Positions 49,201-60,563 of a stretch of 64,000 nt of DNA are shown piece by piece. The notes below the pieces were generated by a model. It saw nothing but the letters and a program-made list of their open reading frames with translations, searched no databases and was not told where the DNA came from. The stretch covers positions 3,421,222 to 3,485,221 of the forward strand of contig NC_059268.1 in the NCBI RefSeq assembly GCF_017591435.1. Reading direction: 5' to 3'. Each line of letters starts with the position of its first letter. Position 1 is the first letter of the stretch. The translations under genes and the position numbers were made by a program. The stretch comes from Portunus trituberculatus (lineage: Eukaryota > Arthropoda > Malacostraca > Decapoda > Portunidae).

Positions 49201-51770
49201 CATAGCCGTAAATATCATGTTCACCAATCATTGTTGGGATATTCACTAGTATTATAAATGGCCACAAGGGCATCTTGCATTGTTTTCTTGTACTCTATGA
49301 ACACAAATTATCTGCTATTCTCCACATCAAATAAACCTGATAAATTTTCAAATTAATTTACATCAGAAATTTCTTTCCACTAGCACAGAAACTTATAGCA
49401 AATTTTAGAAAACTTTTAAACATTTGTTTTCTAATCAAGGATTTTTCAGATATATCACTGCTGGATTATCAATCAGTAAAAATATCCATGCAGTGAAGAG
49501 AAACATGACAGTAATCTCTTAAAAATCAGTATACTAACACTGAAATTATCAACTTTTCACTTCAGTGGAAACAGCACTGTCTTTCTCCATCTTTGGACAC
49601 AAAAAATTATTTTACCTTACCAAAACTGCCAAATTTTCAAATAAAGCTGGCTTTAAACTTGTATGAAAAAGAAAAAAAATTGTACCACAATTCATCTCTT
49701 TTTTCACTAAGTTCTTCTTTGTGTGTGAACAGTAAAATACATTATAACACACTACTACTACTAATAATAATAATAATATTATTAATAATAATAATAACAA
49801 TAATAAAAATTACTTCAGATAACCAAAACCACACAGCACTAAGAAATGTTGGAAGATAACACATTGGGTCTCAGAGTAAAGATAAAATATGATACAGCAG
49901 ATTTATGGACTTAATGACTAGTATGTCATTGCTAGCAGAAAGATCACACAATTTATTAAGAATGTCCTTAGACTTTTGAGAGACTAAAATGATAAAAAGA
50001 AAGCAAATACAGAGACAATGGAATATGATAGAAATACTAAGATAAGAGCAAAATTAGAAAGGTGTTATAATAAATAGATATTGGTGGGATGTCTTTGAAA
50101 TGCAGTCCTCTATGGTGAGCTACCAAGGCAGAGATGGTGATGGGACCAGATGTTTTACACACTGATGTATAATCCAATGGAAGTGAAAGAGATAGTAAAA
50201 AAAAAAAAAAAAAAAAGAACTAAGGAAAACAACAAAGATGAGGAACATGCAGAGTGGAGGAGTAGAAGGGGAATATCCACCAAGATAAATTAGGATAAAA
50301 AGGATTAATGTGCAAGATACTACTATGATATCCTGTAAGAAAAATGAAATAATAATTGTTTCATGCTAGAAGGAGGCATGTGGTATTCACTGGAGGCAAT
50401 GATAACAGATAGGACAAAGTTGTTTCATGCCCAGGGAGATGAAATTAGGTTTGATCACTATATGGTCTTAGGGAATTATGAGTGACAGAGTTACTGAGAT
50501 ACACATTAGGAATGGGAAGAATTTGTAACAGCATACACTTTGGAAAAAACTGTTCCAGAAAATCATTAAGATTGGTCAGTATGAAAATCTCCTTTGTGAT
50601 TGGTCAACAGCCATAGACTCAAACAAAATAATATTGCAACTTCCTATATCAGTTGCCATGAGGTTGAGTATTCTGTATTCTCTGGAATTTCTCAAAATCC
50701 TAGATGCTGGCTCTACATGTGTTGTCTCTCATGCTTGGAAGGATCCTCTAACACTTCTAAACAGTGTAGACAAAGACAATTTAAATGTTACTTTAAAATT
50801 AACAAATTCATTTCACTGAGTCAATTGCACTGTTTCATCAAAATCTGCTACATATTACTGGTCTATTACTTCCATGGTTACTGTTTTAATGCAGACTTTT
50901 CTTCTACACTTTACTTTCTAATCATCTTCATCCATATATTGGTCATCTCCCATTTTAATATTTTTCTGTTATGAGTGAATTAAACTTATAAAAGAAAGGC
51001 TCATGATATCTCAAGAAGTAAAATTATAGTTGTTCCTTTCTTAATCTAGAATTGTAGACTTGTTCTTGAAGTATCTGTCTGCAGACTTTTCAATCTATCT
51101 ATCTGTTCTTTCTATCTCCATTATAGAGACAGTCGTAAATGGAGAGTTTACAATATCTCCTACATAGCAATGACCACTAATCAGTAGTCTCCAATTATTT
51201 TTCTTCATTTAATTCTTGTACATTCCAGTCTTCTTACCAATGACCATTCACTCCAACACTATCCTTCCATTTTAGACCAAAACATTTACTCTAAACCAAC
51301 CATTGACACTATACATAGTTTCTTTATTCAATTATCAATGGGGAGTTTTCATAACTAACACATCAGATGTCATTCCTACTACATGTCCCCTAGTGACATG
51401 AGCTAAAATTTTTAAAATTATAAATCCCACATGCATACCAATGCAATAGAACATTGATTATTAAGTTACTTTTGAAATTCTGCATTGACTTTTAAATATC
51501 CTATATAGATAATTTTGAGAAGATGGTAAAGATTTTTTTTGTGATTACCTAGTAACAGTGCTATCATTTATAATTCAGACTATGTACTACACAGCAGTAT
51601 GACATAATATACTCAGTAATATTGTGATATATGGATATACTTCATAAGGATTTTAGCATCTCTTTTATGAAGTGACCAACATGGCAAAGTAATCAAACAC
51701 CAACACAAACACTTTTCAGTCTCTCATGACTAATTTAGTAAAATGAGACAGGAATACAGCTGTTGTGGTG
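49200..51770. other. Unassigned AT-rich sequence
   Basis: No domain, splice pattern or known repeat recognised. Contains a short (AAT)-like tract at 49750-49805 and an A-run at 50200-50217. Possibly intergenic or intronic. Confidence 0.5.
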
Positions 51771-51774
51771 TCAA

Positions 51775-51967
51775 GCTACCATAATCCATTGTTCATGGAA
51801 CAACATGTGCTTTGGGGGCTGAGGCATCTTCAAGCGCATGGGTTCGGATCCTAGCCACAGTCAAAGTGTAGGATAGGCTTCCTTATTCAAAGTAACGGTT
51901 GCTTAACGGGTGAGCTTTCAGATAGGATGTCTCTTTTAGCCCGGAAATTCCCATAAAAAGCCCATAT

Positions 51968-51968
<1 letters not shown>
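51775..51968 (+). mobile_element. SINE-1, third copy
   Basis: B box GGGTTCGGATCC near 51839, then GCCACAGTCAAAGTG and the 3' body TTTCAGATAGGATGTCTC...AAGCCCATATGG, leading into (GT)n. Best preserved of the three SINE-1 copies. Confidence 0.75.

Positions 51969-52004
<36 letters not shown>
51969..52004. repeat. (GT)n shared by two SINE 3' ends
   Basis: It is the 3' neighbour of SINE-1 on the plus strand and the tail of SINE-2 on the minus strand. Confidence 0.93.
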
Positions 52005-52466
<462 letters not shown>

Positions 52467-52776
52467 TAGTTCAACTAAGGTGTGCCAGTGAGATGTCTGT
52501 TTTGGTTAGACATACAGTATTACACACTCTCACCAGGACACTTGAGCTGCCAACTTCTAAATAAAGTTGTTATTCCATTTACAAGGAAGTTGATCTAAGT
52601 AATATGGACTTTCAAGTGTTTACTATTGTCTGGATTCATACACTTCTGATCAGTGCTGTACTTGTTTGGAAACATGGAGATGACAAAATAAATTTAAAAG
52701 TCAATGGGCTACTTACGAAGCTTAACCACTAGATGGTTCTACAAGCTAAAGAGATAACCAAGCCAAAAATGAGTTA

Positions 52777-53422
52777 CCATATTTGATGGTTCATAAGATG
52801 CACCTTTTTCTAAAAAGTCTCAGGAAATTATCCTGCATCCTATGAGGCCAAGGTTCAGTATTGAGACACTGGTTGGTGGCAAAACAGGTTCAAAAATCAA
52901 ACCCTAGACATCTTTGCAGATGTAAACAAAGTGATGATAGGTACTACACCACCAAACAACTCTTTCCTTTAAGGTACCAATATATAAAAGGTCATACTTA
53001 CTGGTAATTCACATAGAATGACACCAGTCAGGAAGTATTTCCCATGTGACCATGCACCACACATTGTATGATCTTGATGTTACAGGTGACTCGGGGTTGT
53101 TCCCGAGCCAGGCCTTTGTATGAACCAAAACAAACATGGTTAGTCTTGATTTTGACAGCTCTGTAGTCTCTGACTCACACAGTCACTGCTAATGCCATAT
53201 GCCAGGTATATGTTTACAACTCACAAGTCACAGCAGGATTGGTGTGTACCCCACTAGCAAAATATTGGGATCTAATAATGATCTAAATGCATGTGAGTCT
53301 TCAAATATCAGGTGAAATCCTTCACTTCATATTCAGAGCTTAAATCTGTTCATTTATCTTTTTTTCTTTTTTCTTAATTTCAATGTCTGCCAAAAGTCGG
53401 TGTATCTTATGAGCCCATGCGG
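52777..53422. mobile_element. Tigger-like MITE T10
   Basis: The left CCATATTTGATGGTTCATAA and the right, reverse-complemented CCGCATGGGCTCATAAGATA, are inverted repeats (shared TCATAAGATRCACC) bounded by TA. 646 bp, no coding sequence. A very short relative is at 63731-63814. Confidence 0.65.
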
Positions 53423-53750
53423 TAATCCTTACTGTGATTTACCTACGCTTATAAAATCATTTATGTGTCAAAGTAATTTAATGCATGAGTTGGATAATGG
53501 AAGAGCTTTGCTAGAAAAATATAGCATAAGAGAAAACATTTCTCTCCTTAATGTATTTCCCTGAGAAATTAAGGCAAAGTTGATGAAACTGGAACTCTCA
53601 TCCTATCCCTTTTAGCATTTATAAAGAAATCAAATGCAAGATCAGCACTCTCAAGCCTCTCAAAATATTTGATTCACATCAGAGTATAGAAAATATATAT
53701 ATGTTTTAAGTGTCAACTTCTCCTTTGGCAGAAATTTAATGCTAATAATA

Positions 53751-54621
53751 CAGTAGAGACTCAATACTCAAACTTAATTTGTTCCAAATGGCTGTTTGAA
53801 TATTAAAATGTTCGACATTAATACCAATAAATCAGGTAATTAATTGCAATTTTAGCAAAACCTCAAGTTTATAAAAATTACAATGTATTTTTTTTTTTAC
53901 AATTTTTATTTGTACATACTGTAAGTGAAGGCTGGTGATGGATAACTTAGAAGAGGAGGGGAAAAGAGAGAGGAGGAGGAGGGAGGTCGCCAGAGGATAA
54001 TCACCATCCATGAAAACGTCTTTTGTAACTTTTCTCCTGGTGTGATTCCTGTAAATACACTAATGGAGTTCTGTGGCTTGCTAACACTTGCACTCTCACC
54101 AGATTCCTTATTTTCATCACTAATAAGCCTCTTTGGTGCCATCGTAAGTTTCTAAATGAAAAACTACTGACAAAACGCAGAAGAATGTTGTTTATCTCAA
54201 GATTGTGGCAGGACTAGGGATGCGCACTGGCATCCGGTATATCAGTATTACAGTAATACCAGTAATACAGTATCAAAACAGTACAGTGGCAGCTCCAAGA
54301 AGGAAGATGACAGAGCTTTGTATATGATTAAATGTGCGGCCATTTGATTACCAGATATTTTCACCACTAATAAGCCTTTGGTGTTAATGTAAGTTTGTAA
54401 ATGAAAAACTACAGATAGAATGCATGAGAATGTTATTCTGATGATCCCGGCAGCACAAGTCACAACTGGTGGAGGGAGAAGGGGGACGCCAAGGAGCCTT
54501 TGTTTACAACGTGTGTGGACATTCAACTATCAGGTATTATTTTTTTGTATTAAATAGAACTTTTGCATTTGAGTTTTGAAAAGTTTGAGTATTTAGACAT
54601 TCGAGTATTGAGTCTCCACTG
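53751..54621 (-). mobile_element. Tigger-type element T8
   Basis: The left CAGTAGAGACTCAATACTCA and the right, reverse-complemented CAGTGGAGACTCAATACTCG, are strong inverted repeats with TA on both sides. The minus-strand frame at 53906-54142 starts MAPKRLISDENKESG, a Tigger/CENP-B-like N-terminus, then degrades. A ~90-bp segment (CACTAATAAGCC...GAATGTT) is duplicated near 54117-54205 and 54365-54450. Confidence 0.8.
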
Positions 54622-54629
54622 TATTGAAT

Positions 54630-56600
54630 ATGAATAGTCCAACAGTGGATATCTGAGCACAGTAACCGACCATCACCAGAGATCATATGTGATTAATATT
54701 TGTTTGGATTTCATCCAAGGAGAACCTCATCACATCAGTGACATCACTGTCTGCTTGCACTCTGCACAGACCATCATACTTCATACTTCAGTGTTCCCGC
54801 TTCCACACATCCTGTGTGATCCTGCACTCCCAGCTTGCTGCCCTGTACATCACCATTTTACCCTGCCCTCCCTGCTGGCAGTGGCAGGTCTTGAATTAAG
54901 GACAGTCTCCTTCTAAATCTTAAGTGACATGATTTGCCTCATTGATATTCATCAAAATAGAGGCTAATACACTGATTATAATAAACAGGTGGACAACACA
55001 ATATTAGTTTAATCTTATTTATAATAGTAAGAACAATGTAAATATAACTGCCAAATGTTAAACATTCTAGCTCTGGTATATAGAGATATATCATAGCAAT
55101 GCTTTCCAATGTGCTACTAAGAGGCTATTATATTATTTTACTTGTACATAATGATACGATGCCATATAGCTTCATAGTTAAGAAAAGAAAAAATGCAATA
55201 GTAAATATTTTGGTTGGCTCAGCTATCTCTTAACAGTCCAGTGGCATCTGGTGGCCGATAATTTCACAAATACCCCATTCTGTAGAAAATTTACTCAAAA
55301 TTTTGTTCATTAATAAAGTTTGAGTTTACCTGTTATTACTTAAAAAGAATTGTGTTGAAAACATATTATACAAGTTCATTGTATATTTGATATATCTTTT
55401 ATGTGTGAGAATGACACATGTTTGGTGCTGCCACCTGGTGACAAGTTCTGAAAACTCCCCATTCTGTTGACATCACATACACTTCTCTGGTAACAAGCTT
55501 CTATTAACGACTTAAACTGCCAGAATTCAGATCTCTCTGTATTTGTCATGCACTCAAAGTTAGAGGGATAGCAAATACACATTATTTAACCACCAAATGC
55601 TCAGGATTAAAACTATCCTGTACTGTATAGTATTTTAAAAATTAAGAAAGACAATTTGACAAGATAAATTCATTATACATTGTTATACATATGGAAATAT
55701 ATGTAATGATTCATCTAAAGTACTTTTTAGAGTTGGATTAATGAGCCCAACAACATATGTACAGCTGACCTGGATGAGAGCGTACATCTATGGTACCACA
55801 GGTACCAAGCCATAAAAGGTCCAATAAAAACTACCCATAAAAACTAAGATGTACAAGTTGCTGGAAAAGTAAGGTCAAACTTCCTAAAAACATCTTGTTT
55901 CTCATCTTTCAAAGAAAGCTAAATATTCCAGTGAAAAGATACAAATAGTAACAAATTTTTCATAACAACACAGTGCCAGCATCTGGGAAGGGGAGAAAAA
56001 TCAGAGATAACAAATACACCTACCTTCATGGAACCCAACCAATGACAGTTATGTTGTATATGGTCCAGTTAAGTTTCTTAATTCAAAGTAGAGAACAGAG
56101 TTGGAAACTGGTAGAGTGTTCAACTTGAGGCTGTGAGGCTCACAAATACACATCTTGATCATGGCTTATTGGGGAAGAACTCTTGTAACCCTAGTAATTC
56201 TACTTGGTCATATTTGCTTTGATCAGGTCAGTTACTCTGAAAGAAAGCATTCATATTATCCAAGTAGTTACATGACCTATAGTTGCCTAAATGCATAAAT
56301 GACTAAAATGAAAGGATCTGTTGAATGTTATTGTAAGTTCAATGAAAAGGGGTCTAGAAATTTTTAAACATCACAAGAAAGAGACATCTGTGGTTTCCCA
56401 TGACATTATACACTAGGTTTTGCAATTTCATCATGAGGAAAGTGAAGCTTTACAATACATTATAGATTTATTAGTGAATTCTAAAACATCAATATTCCTT
56501 ATCACAGTCTTTCACTTATACAGCTCACAAAGTTTTATACATTGTCAATTCCAACTACTTTAGTTAATTTCTGCTTACTAAAGGCAGCATTCAAACTCAA
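54630..56600. other. Unassigned AT-rich sequence
   Basis: No gene recognised. Short similar blocks (CC-CTGGTG...CCCCATTCTGT) near 55240 and 55430 suggest an old local duplication. Confidence 0.5.
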
Positions 56601-56604
56601 AAAA

Positions 56605-56785
56605 ACATATTTATCTTTTCATATTTAATAAAAGACAAGGCAAACAAAAACATAACATAAAGAGGAAAAAGTAAGTTACTCATTCCATGGCATTTACATC
56701 TTTTAAAAATAAATGTTCTGATAATCCTACAATAGTTTTACTGCTTTCCACACAGAATTTATGATCATGGATTCCTATGCATGTC
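56605..56785 (-). other. 3' UTR exon of the STMP1-like gene
   Basis: The minus strand has an excellent splice acceptor (TTTTCTTTTTCATTGCAG) ending just before 56785. The exon carries no continuing frame and has an ATTAAA signal at 56629-56624. Together with a donor just after the stop codon at 57519/57518, it forms a spliced 3' UTR with a ~730-base intron. Confidence 0.5.
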
Positions 56786-57536
56786 CTGCAATGAAAAAGA
56801 AAACTAATGTTGACAAGAAATTTCTATAGTGGAACCAACTTAACTTGGTACTTTGGGCATTGGTTTTACCTCTCTGCCCTGTTGCCTCCTCAACCCCGGA
56901 GATACATGACCTGACCATAGCTAGCAGATTCACATGACAAGGACACTGGGGTAGCATGGTCTAAACGGGTTGCCAAGGATACTAGAAGATATACAGTGTC
57001 CTTCTTTCATCTCCAAATTGAAAATTATTCAGTAAGTCATGCAGTCAGAAGTGATTTTAGTTAAATTACAGGATGAAAGTACAAATGAGGGAGAGCGTCA
57101 TGTGCATGTTGAGTGCAAACACGATAATAGTGTAAGACAAATGTAGCCAACACCTAAGTATGTACCAAGTTAGTCCGGTTCTATTATAACTTACTACACA
57201 TCTTGAGATAATTACAATAATGAGCAAAGAATAATTTTTTCTTTCCTTTGAACCTTATGTATTATCTGTTTGGTTGCTACACCATAATATACACATAGAA
57301 TAATGTAACTATACATGTAACAAATGAGTCCTTGATCAAGAAAGATAATCCAGGAGCAGTAATTTTAAAATCAATAAAAAAACTACTATTAACAATAATT
57401 TGCTTATAAATACTGTTGTACAAATCATTTAACTTAATTAAAATATTGATAAAATGATATTTTGCTTCTAAAAGTAGACCATTACATTACAGTAACACAT
57501 TAGGAAACATTTACCTACCTTAGATATGAGTTGATG

Positions 57537-57668
57537 TTAGTCTTTTTTCTTATGAGACTCAGCCCAGTCTTTAACCTTCTCCCAGAGCTTGGAAGGCTCA
57601 TCCACTCTGGGTACTTCATAGTTCTGTGTGATGTAGATTCCTGCATATACACCAACTCCAAAGGTCAC
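57537..57668 (-). CDS. Last coding exon of an STMP1-like small mitochondrial membrane protein
   Basis: The minus-strand exon starts after a TTTTCAG acceptor at 57669 and runs 43 codons to TAA at 57539-57537. Donor AAG|GTAGGT follows at 57519/57518, 18 bases past the stop. The peptide opens VTFGVGVYAGIYITQNYEVP, a glycine-rich hydrophobic helix ending in QNYEVP, and continues with an amphipathic charged tail (KLWEKVKDWAESHKKKD). This matches the conserved pattern of the STMP1 family (DUF4535; fly Sloth1-like), tiny inner-membrane proteins linked to respiratory-chain complex III. The first exon with the start codon is not visible; it must lie at higher coordinates, beyond the LINE and copia insertions or outside the window. 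Family assignment is by eye. Confidence 0.6.
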   Translation of the reverse strand: MTFGVGVYAGIYITQNYEVPRVDEPSKLWEKVKDWAESHKKKD

Positions 57669-57800
57669 CTGAAAAGATATCATACGCCAAGGAATGTAGA
57701 CACTGACTCCTTAAAGGCTCTTTTTTTAATTGCAAAATGTTACTCCTAGACTCTAAATCATTTATACTTCATTCTTTATGAGTTCACAATAATTTCTTTC

Positions 57801-57998
57801 TGTTAACATTCATAATGCGCGCCTCGCGCTTCTCTATCGTCAGTTGTTTTCGGGGGTTTGTTTTGATGAGGGTCCTGGGAGAGCGAAGGAATGGCGCTTA
57901 AGAGGAAGAACTTGTATCCGTGGCTCCAATGAGTAAACGCCAAGAAATTGACTCTCTGCATTTGATTTACCCTGCCACACCTGTATAGACACTTGACA
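57801..57998 (+). repeat. Copia 5' LTR (198 bp)
   Basis: Starts TGTTAACATTC and ends CACTTGACA; no difference to 62502-62699 was seen. Short LTRs are normal for this clade. Confidence 0.95.
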
Positions 57999-58000
57999 AA

Positions 58001-58013
58001 TGGTAGCAGAGCG
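58001..58013 (+). promoter_or_regulatory. Primer-binding site, initiator-tRNA-Met type
   Basis: TGGTAGCAGAGCG two bases after the LTR; the first ~11 bases complement the 3' end of animal initiator tRNA-Met. Confidence 0.7.
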
Positions 58014-58074
58014 TAGTTGCGTGGCAGGGTGAAGGCGACACTCGAAAACAAGGAAGAAAGAAGACGAGGTAAAC

Positions 58075-58339
58075 ATGGGCGACAACGGCGGGCGAGCATT
58101 GGTCCCAAGATTTGGAGGGGGACAAGACCTATGACCGGTGGAAGCAGGAATTAAGGGGATGGCAGCTTGTCACTAATGTTGAGAAGAAGAAACAAGCTGT
58201 GACCGTCGCCTTGGCATTCCCAGAAGGAAGTGAGGTGAGAGGCAAGATTTTTGAGGAAGTTAACATTGATGATTTGGCGAAGGATGATGGAGTGGAGGTT
58301 TTGTTGAGACATCTGGACAAATGGTACAAAAAAGGATGA
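58075..58339 (+). pseudogene. Copia gag, N-terminal part (frameshifted)
   Basis: The first ATG of the element is at 58075 (MGDNGGRALVPRF). The frame shifts within a G run near 58115 and continues with DKTYDRWKQELRGWQLV and LAFPEGSEVRGKIFEE, the usual start of copia Gag. It then shifts again at an A run near 58332 to join the long frame. Each break is a single base in a homopolymer. Confidence 0.8.
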
Positions 58340-58340
58340 G

Positions 58341-60563
58341 ATGTCAGCTGCGTATGAGGCGTGGACGAGGTTCGACAGCTACAAGAAAGGAAAGGAAGGT
58401 ACTATGGAGCAGTATATCTTGGAGTTTGTGAAGAGGAATTCGGCTTTGGAGAAGTACAAAGTGAGTATACCAAAGTGTATTTTGGCATTCAAGCTGTTGG
58501 ACTGTGCCGGACTAGAAGTTAAAGACAAACAGATAGTGTTGACAGCAGTGTCTTTCAGTGAGCCAGATGAAATGTTTGATTCTATGCAGAAAGCCCTCAA
58601 GAAATTCTTTGGTAGTCAAGAAGTGCTGTCCTTAGGTGCCGGGTCTGGGAACAGTGTCAGTGAGCCTCCTGCAGTTGTAGTGAAATCTGAACCGGTGTTC
58701 AACACAGAGGATGTCAATGTGGTCACAAGGAGAAGAGGACGTGGAGGAATTAGAGCTAGAGGAAGTATGGGTTATAGAAGTGAGAGAAGTGGACAGAAAA
58801 ACAGTGCTGACAGGTTTGGTAATGTTAGAAAGTGTTTCATATGTGGCTCAGAGTATCATTTGTCCCCAGCATGTACAAGAAGTGTGTATGTAACCAATTA
58901 TACTGAAGATGAGTACAAAGAGGCAGAGTCATATGCTGTTGTTGAGAATTCTACAGTGATGCCAGTGTTAATGGCAGAGTCTGTTAGTTATGCCATTCTA
59001 GACACTGCCTGCAATACTACAGTGTGTGGCATTGACTGGTTGGAATCATACACACAGACTTTGTCAGAGGAAGAAAAATCGAAGATAGAAGAGCAAGAAA
59101 GTGGAACAGTATTCAGGTTTGGAGATGGAGTTGAGTACAAATCAATGAAAAAGGTAAAATTTCCTGTGAACATCATAGGTAACAGAGCAAGTGTAACGTC
59201 TGATGTAGTGGATTGCTCTATACCACTTTTGTTTAGTAAGAAGGCAATGAAAAGAGCACAGATGAAAATAGACCTAGAAAATGATACTGCCATCATTCAT
59301 GGAAAAACTGTAGATTTGAGTTGCACACCCTCAGGACATTACTATCTTCCAATAAGGGACAAGAAAGAAACCTGGAAGATAACACAGGAAATAATGCTAA
59401 CTTTGGGTAATGATGAAAAGGAAAAGAGAAAGAAGATTGAAAAACTACATCAGCAGTTTGGTCATCCCACAAGTAAGAGACTGATTCAGTTATTGAAGGA
59501 TGCAGGTGTTGAAGATGAAATTTGCAATGTATATGCTGAAGAAGTGTCAGATGCTTGTGAGATATGCATGAAGTATAAGAAAACACCATCCAGGCCAGTT
59601 GTTAGTGTAAACATGGCAAAGGAATTCAATGAAGTTGTGGCTATAGACCTGAAGGAATACAAGAAAGGAGATATATATTTCCTACATATGGTGGACATGG
59701 CAACAAGGTTCTCAAAATCGTGTGTAACAAGAAGTAAAGAGCCAAAGGAGATTGTAGAGAAGCTTATTGAGACATGGTTGGGATCTGGTTTAGGAGCCCC
59801 TAGGAAATTTTTGTGCGACAACGGTGGAGAGTTCGCCAATAGTACATTCCTAGATATGTGTGAGAACATGAACATTTGCATAATGCATACAGCAGCACAT
59901 TCTCCCTTCAGCAATGGCCTGTGTGAGCGAAATCATGCAGTCATAGATGAAATGGTCAACAAAATAATAGCAGAGCAACCAGACTTGTCTTTAAAGGTGG
60001 CCTTAGCATGGGCAGTTAATGCAAAAAACTGTCTTCAGATGGTAGCTGGTTTCAGCCCATATCAACTCGTGTACGGGCGTAACCCTAATCTACCGTGTAC
60101 TTTGAGTGACGAGCTTCCGGCACTTGAAGGTACAACAACAAGTGAAGTGGTAGCTAAACATCTCAATGCCAGTCACTCTGCCAGGAAAGCTTTCATTGCT
60201 GCTGAGACTTCAGAGAAGATACGACGAGCACTAAGGCACAAAGTGAGATCCAGTGGTAAAGTCCATAAAAGTGGAGCCCATGTCTACTTTAAGAGAGATG
60301 AACAAAAGGAATGGAAAGGCCCAGCCACAGTTATTGGTCAAGATGGTAAGACAGTAATCTTGAAGTATGGATCCAATATTGTGAGAGCACATGAAACACA
60401 CGTTCAAGAGATGCCATACCGGTTTGAAAGAGACACTGCAGAAGGGAGGAGTGCACTACTGGGTATGTTAAGGCATAAAAAGGAAAATGAAGACAAAATC
60501 AGAAGTGACAAGAAAGAGATTGAGGCAGTAGTAAATCCAGTGGAAAATATGGAAAAGATGTAA
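58341..60563 (+). CDS. Copia Gag-protease-integrase
   Basis: 740 codons. Gag continues from EAWTRFDSYKKG. Residues ~165-178 are a CCHC knuckle (CFICGSEYHLSPAC, C-X2-C-X4-H-X4-C) for RNA packaging. Residue ~221 is the protease aspartate in AILDTACNTT. Residues ~370 on hold the integrase zinc domain (HQQFGHPTSKRL ... CEICMKYKKTPSRP). The catalytic triad is D436 (AIDLKEY), D493 (LCDNGGEF) and E529 (LCERNHAV), giving 35 residues between the last two. It ends at a stop near 60563 because of a further single-base shift. All catalytic residues are present. Confidence 0.93.
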   Translation: MSAAYEAWTRFDSYKKGKEGTMEQYILEFVKRNSALEKYKVSIPKCILAFKLLDCAGLEVKDKQIVLTAVSFSEPDEMFDSMQKALKKFFGSQEVLSLGAGSGNSVSEPPAVVVKSEPVFNTEDVNVVTRRRGRGGIRARGSMGYRSERSGQKNSADRFGNVRKCFICGSEYHLSPACTRSVYVTNYTEDEYKEAESYAVVENSTVMPVLMAESVSYAILDTACNTTVCGIDWLESYTQTLSEEEKSKIEEQESGTVFRFGDGVEYKSMKKVKFPVNIIGNRASVTSDVVDCSIPLLFSKKAMKRAQMKIDLENDTAIIHGKTVDLSCTPSGHYYLPIRDKKETWKITQEIMLTLGNDEKEKRKKIEKLHQQFGHPTSKRLIQLLKDAGVEDEICNVYAEEVSDACEICMKYKKTPSRPVVSVNMAKEFNEVVAIDLKEYKKGDIYFLHMVDMATRFSKSCVTRSKEPKEIVEKLIETWLGSGLGAPRKFLCDNGGEFANSTFLDMCENMNICIMHTAAHSPFSNGLCERNHAVIDEMVNKIIAEQPDLSLKVALAWAVNAKNCLQMVAGFSPYQLVYGRNPNLPCTLSDELPALEGTTTSEVVAKHLNASHSARKAFIAAETSEKIRRALRHKVRSSGKVHKSGAHVYFKRDEQKEWKGPATVIGQDGKTVILKYGSNIVRAHETHVQEMPYRFERDTAEGRSALLGMLRHKKENEDKIRSDKKEIEAVVNPVENMEKM

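Noticed and set aside
56100..56180. Possible tRNA-like SINE head (GGTAGAGTG...)
   Set aside because: No convincing B box and no body shared with the three SINE families.
56775..56957. 60-codon minus-strand frame
   Set aside because: It spans the splice acceptor of the 3' UTR exon and has no recognisable domain.
57531..57749. 72-codon plus-strand frame
   Set aside because: Antisense shadow of the STMP1-like exon.
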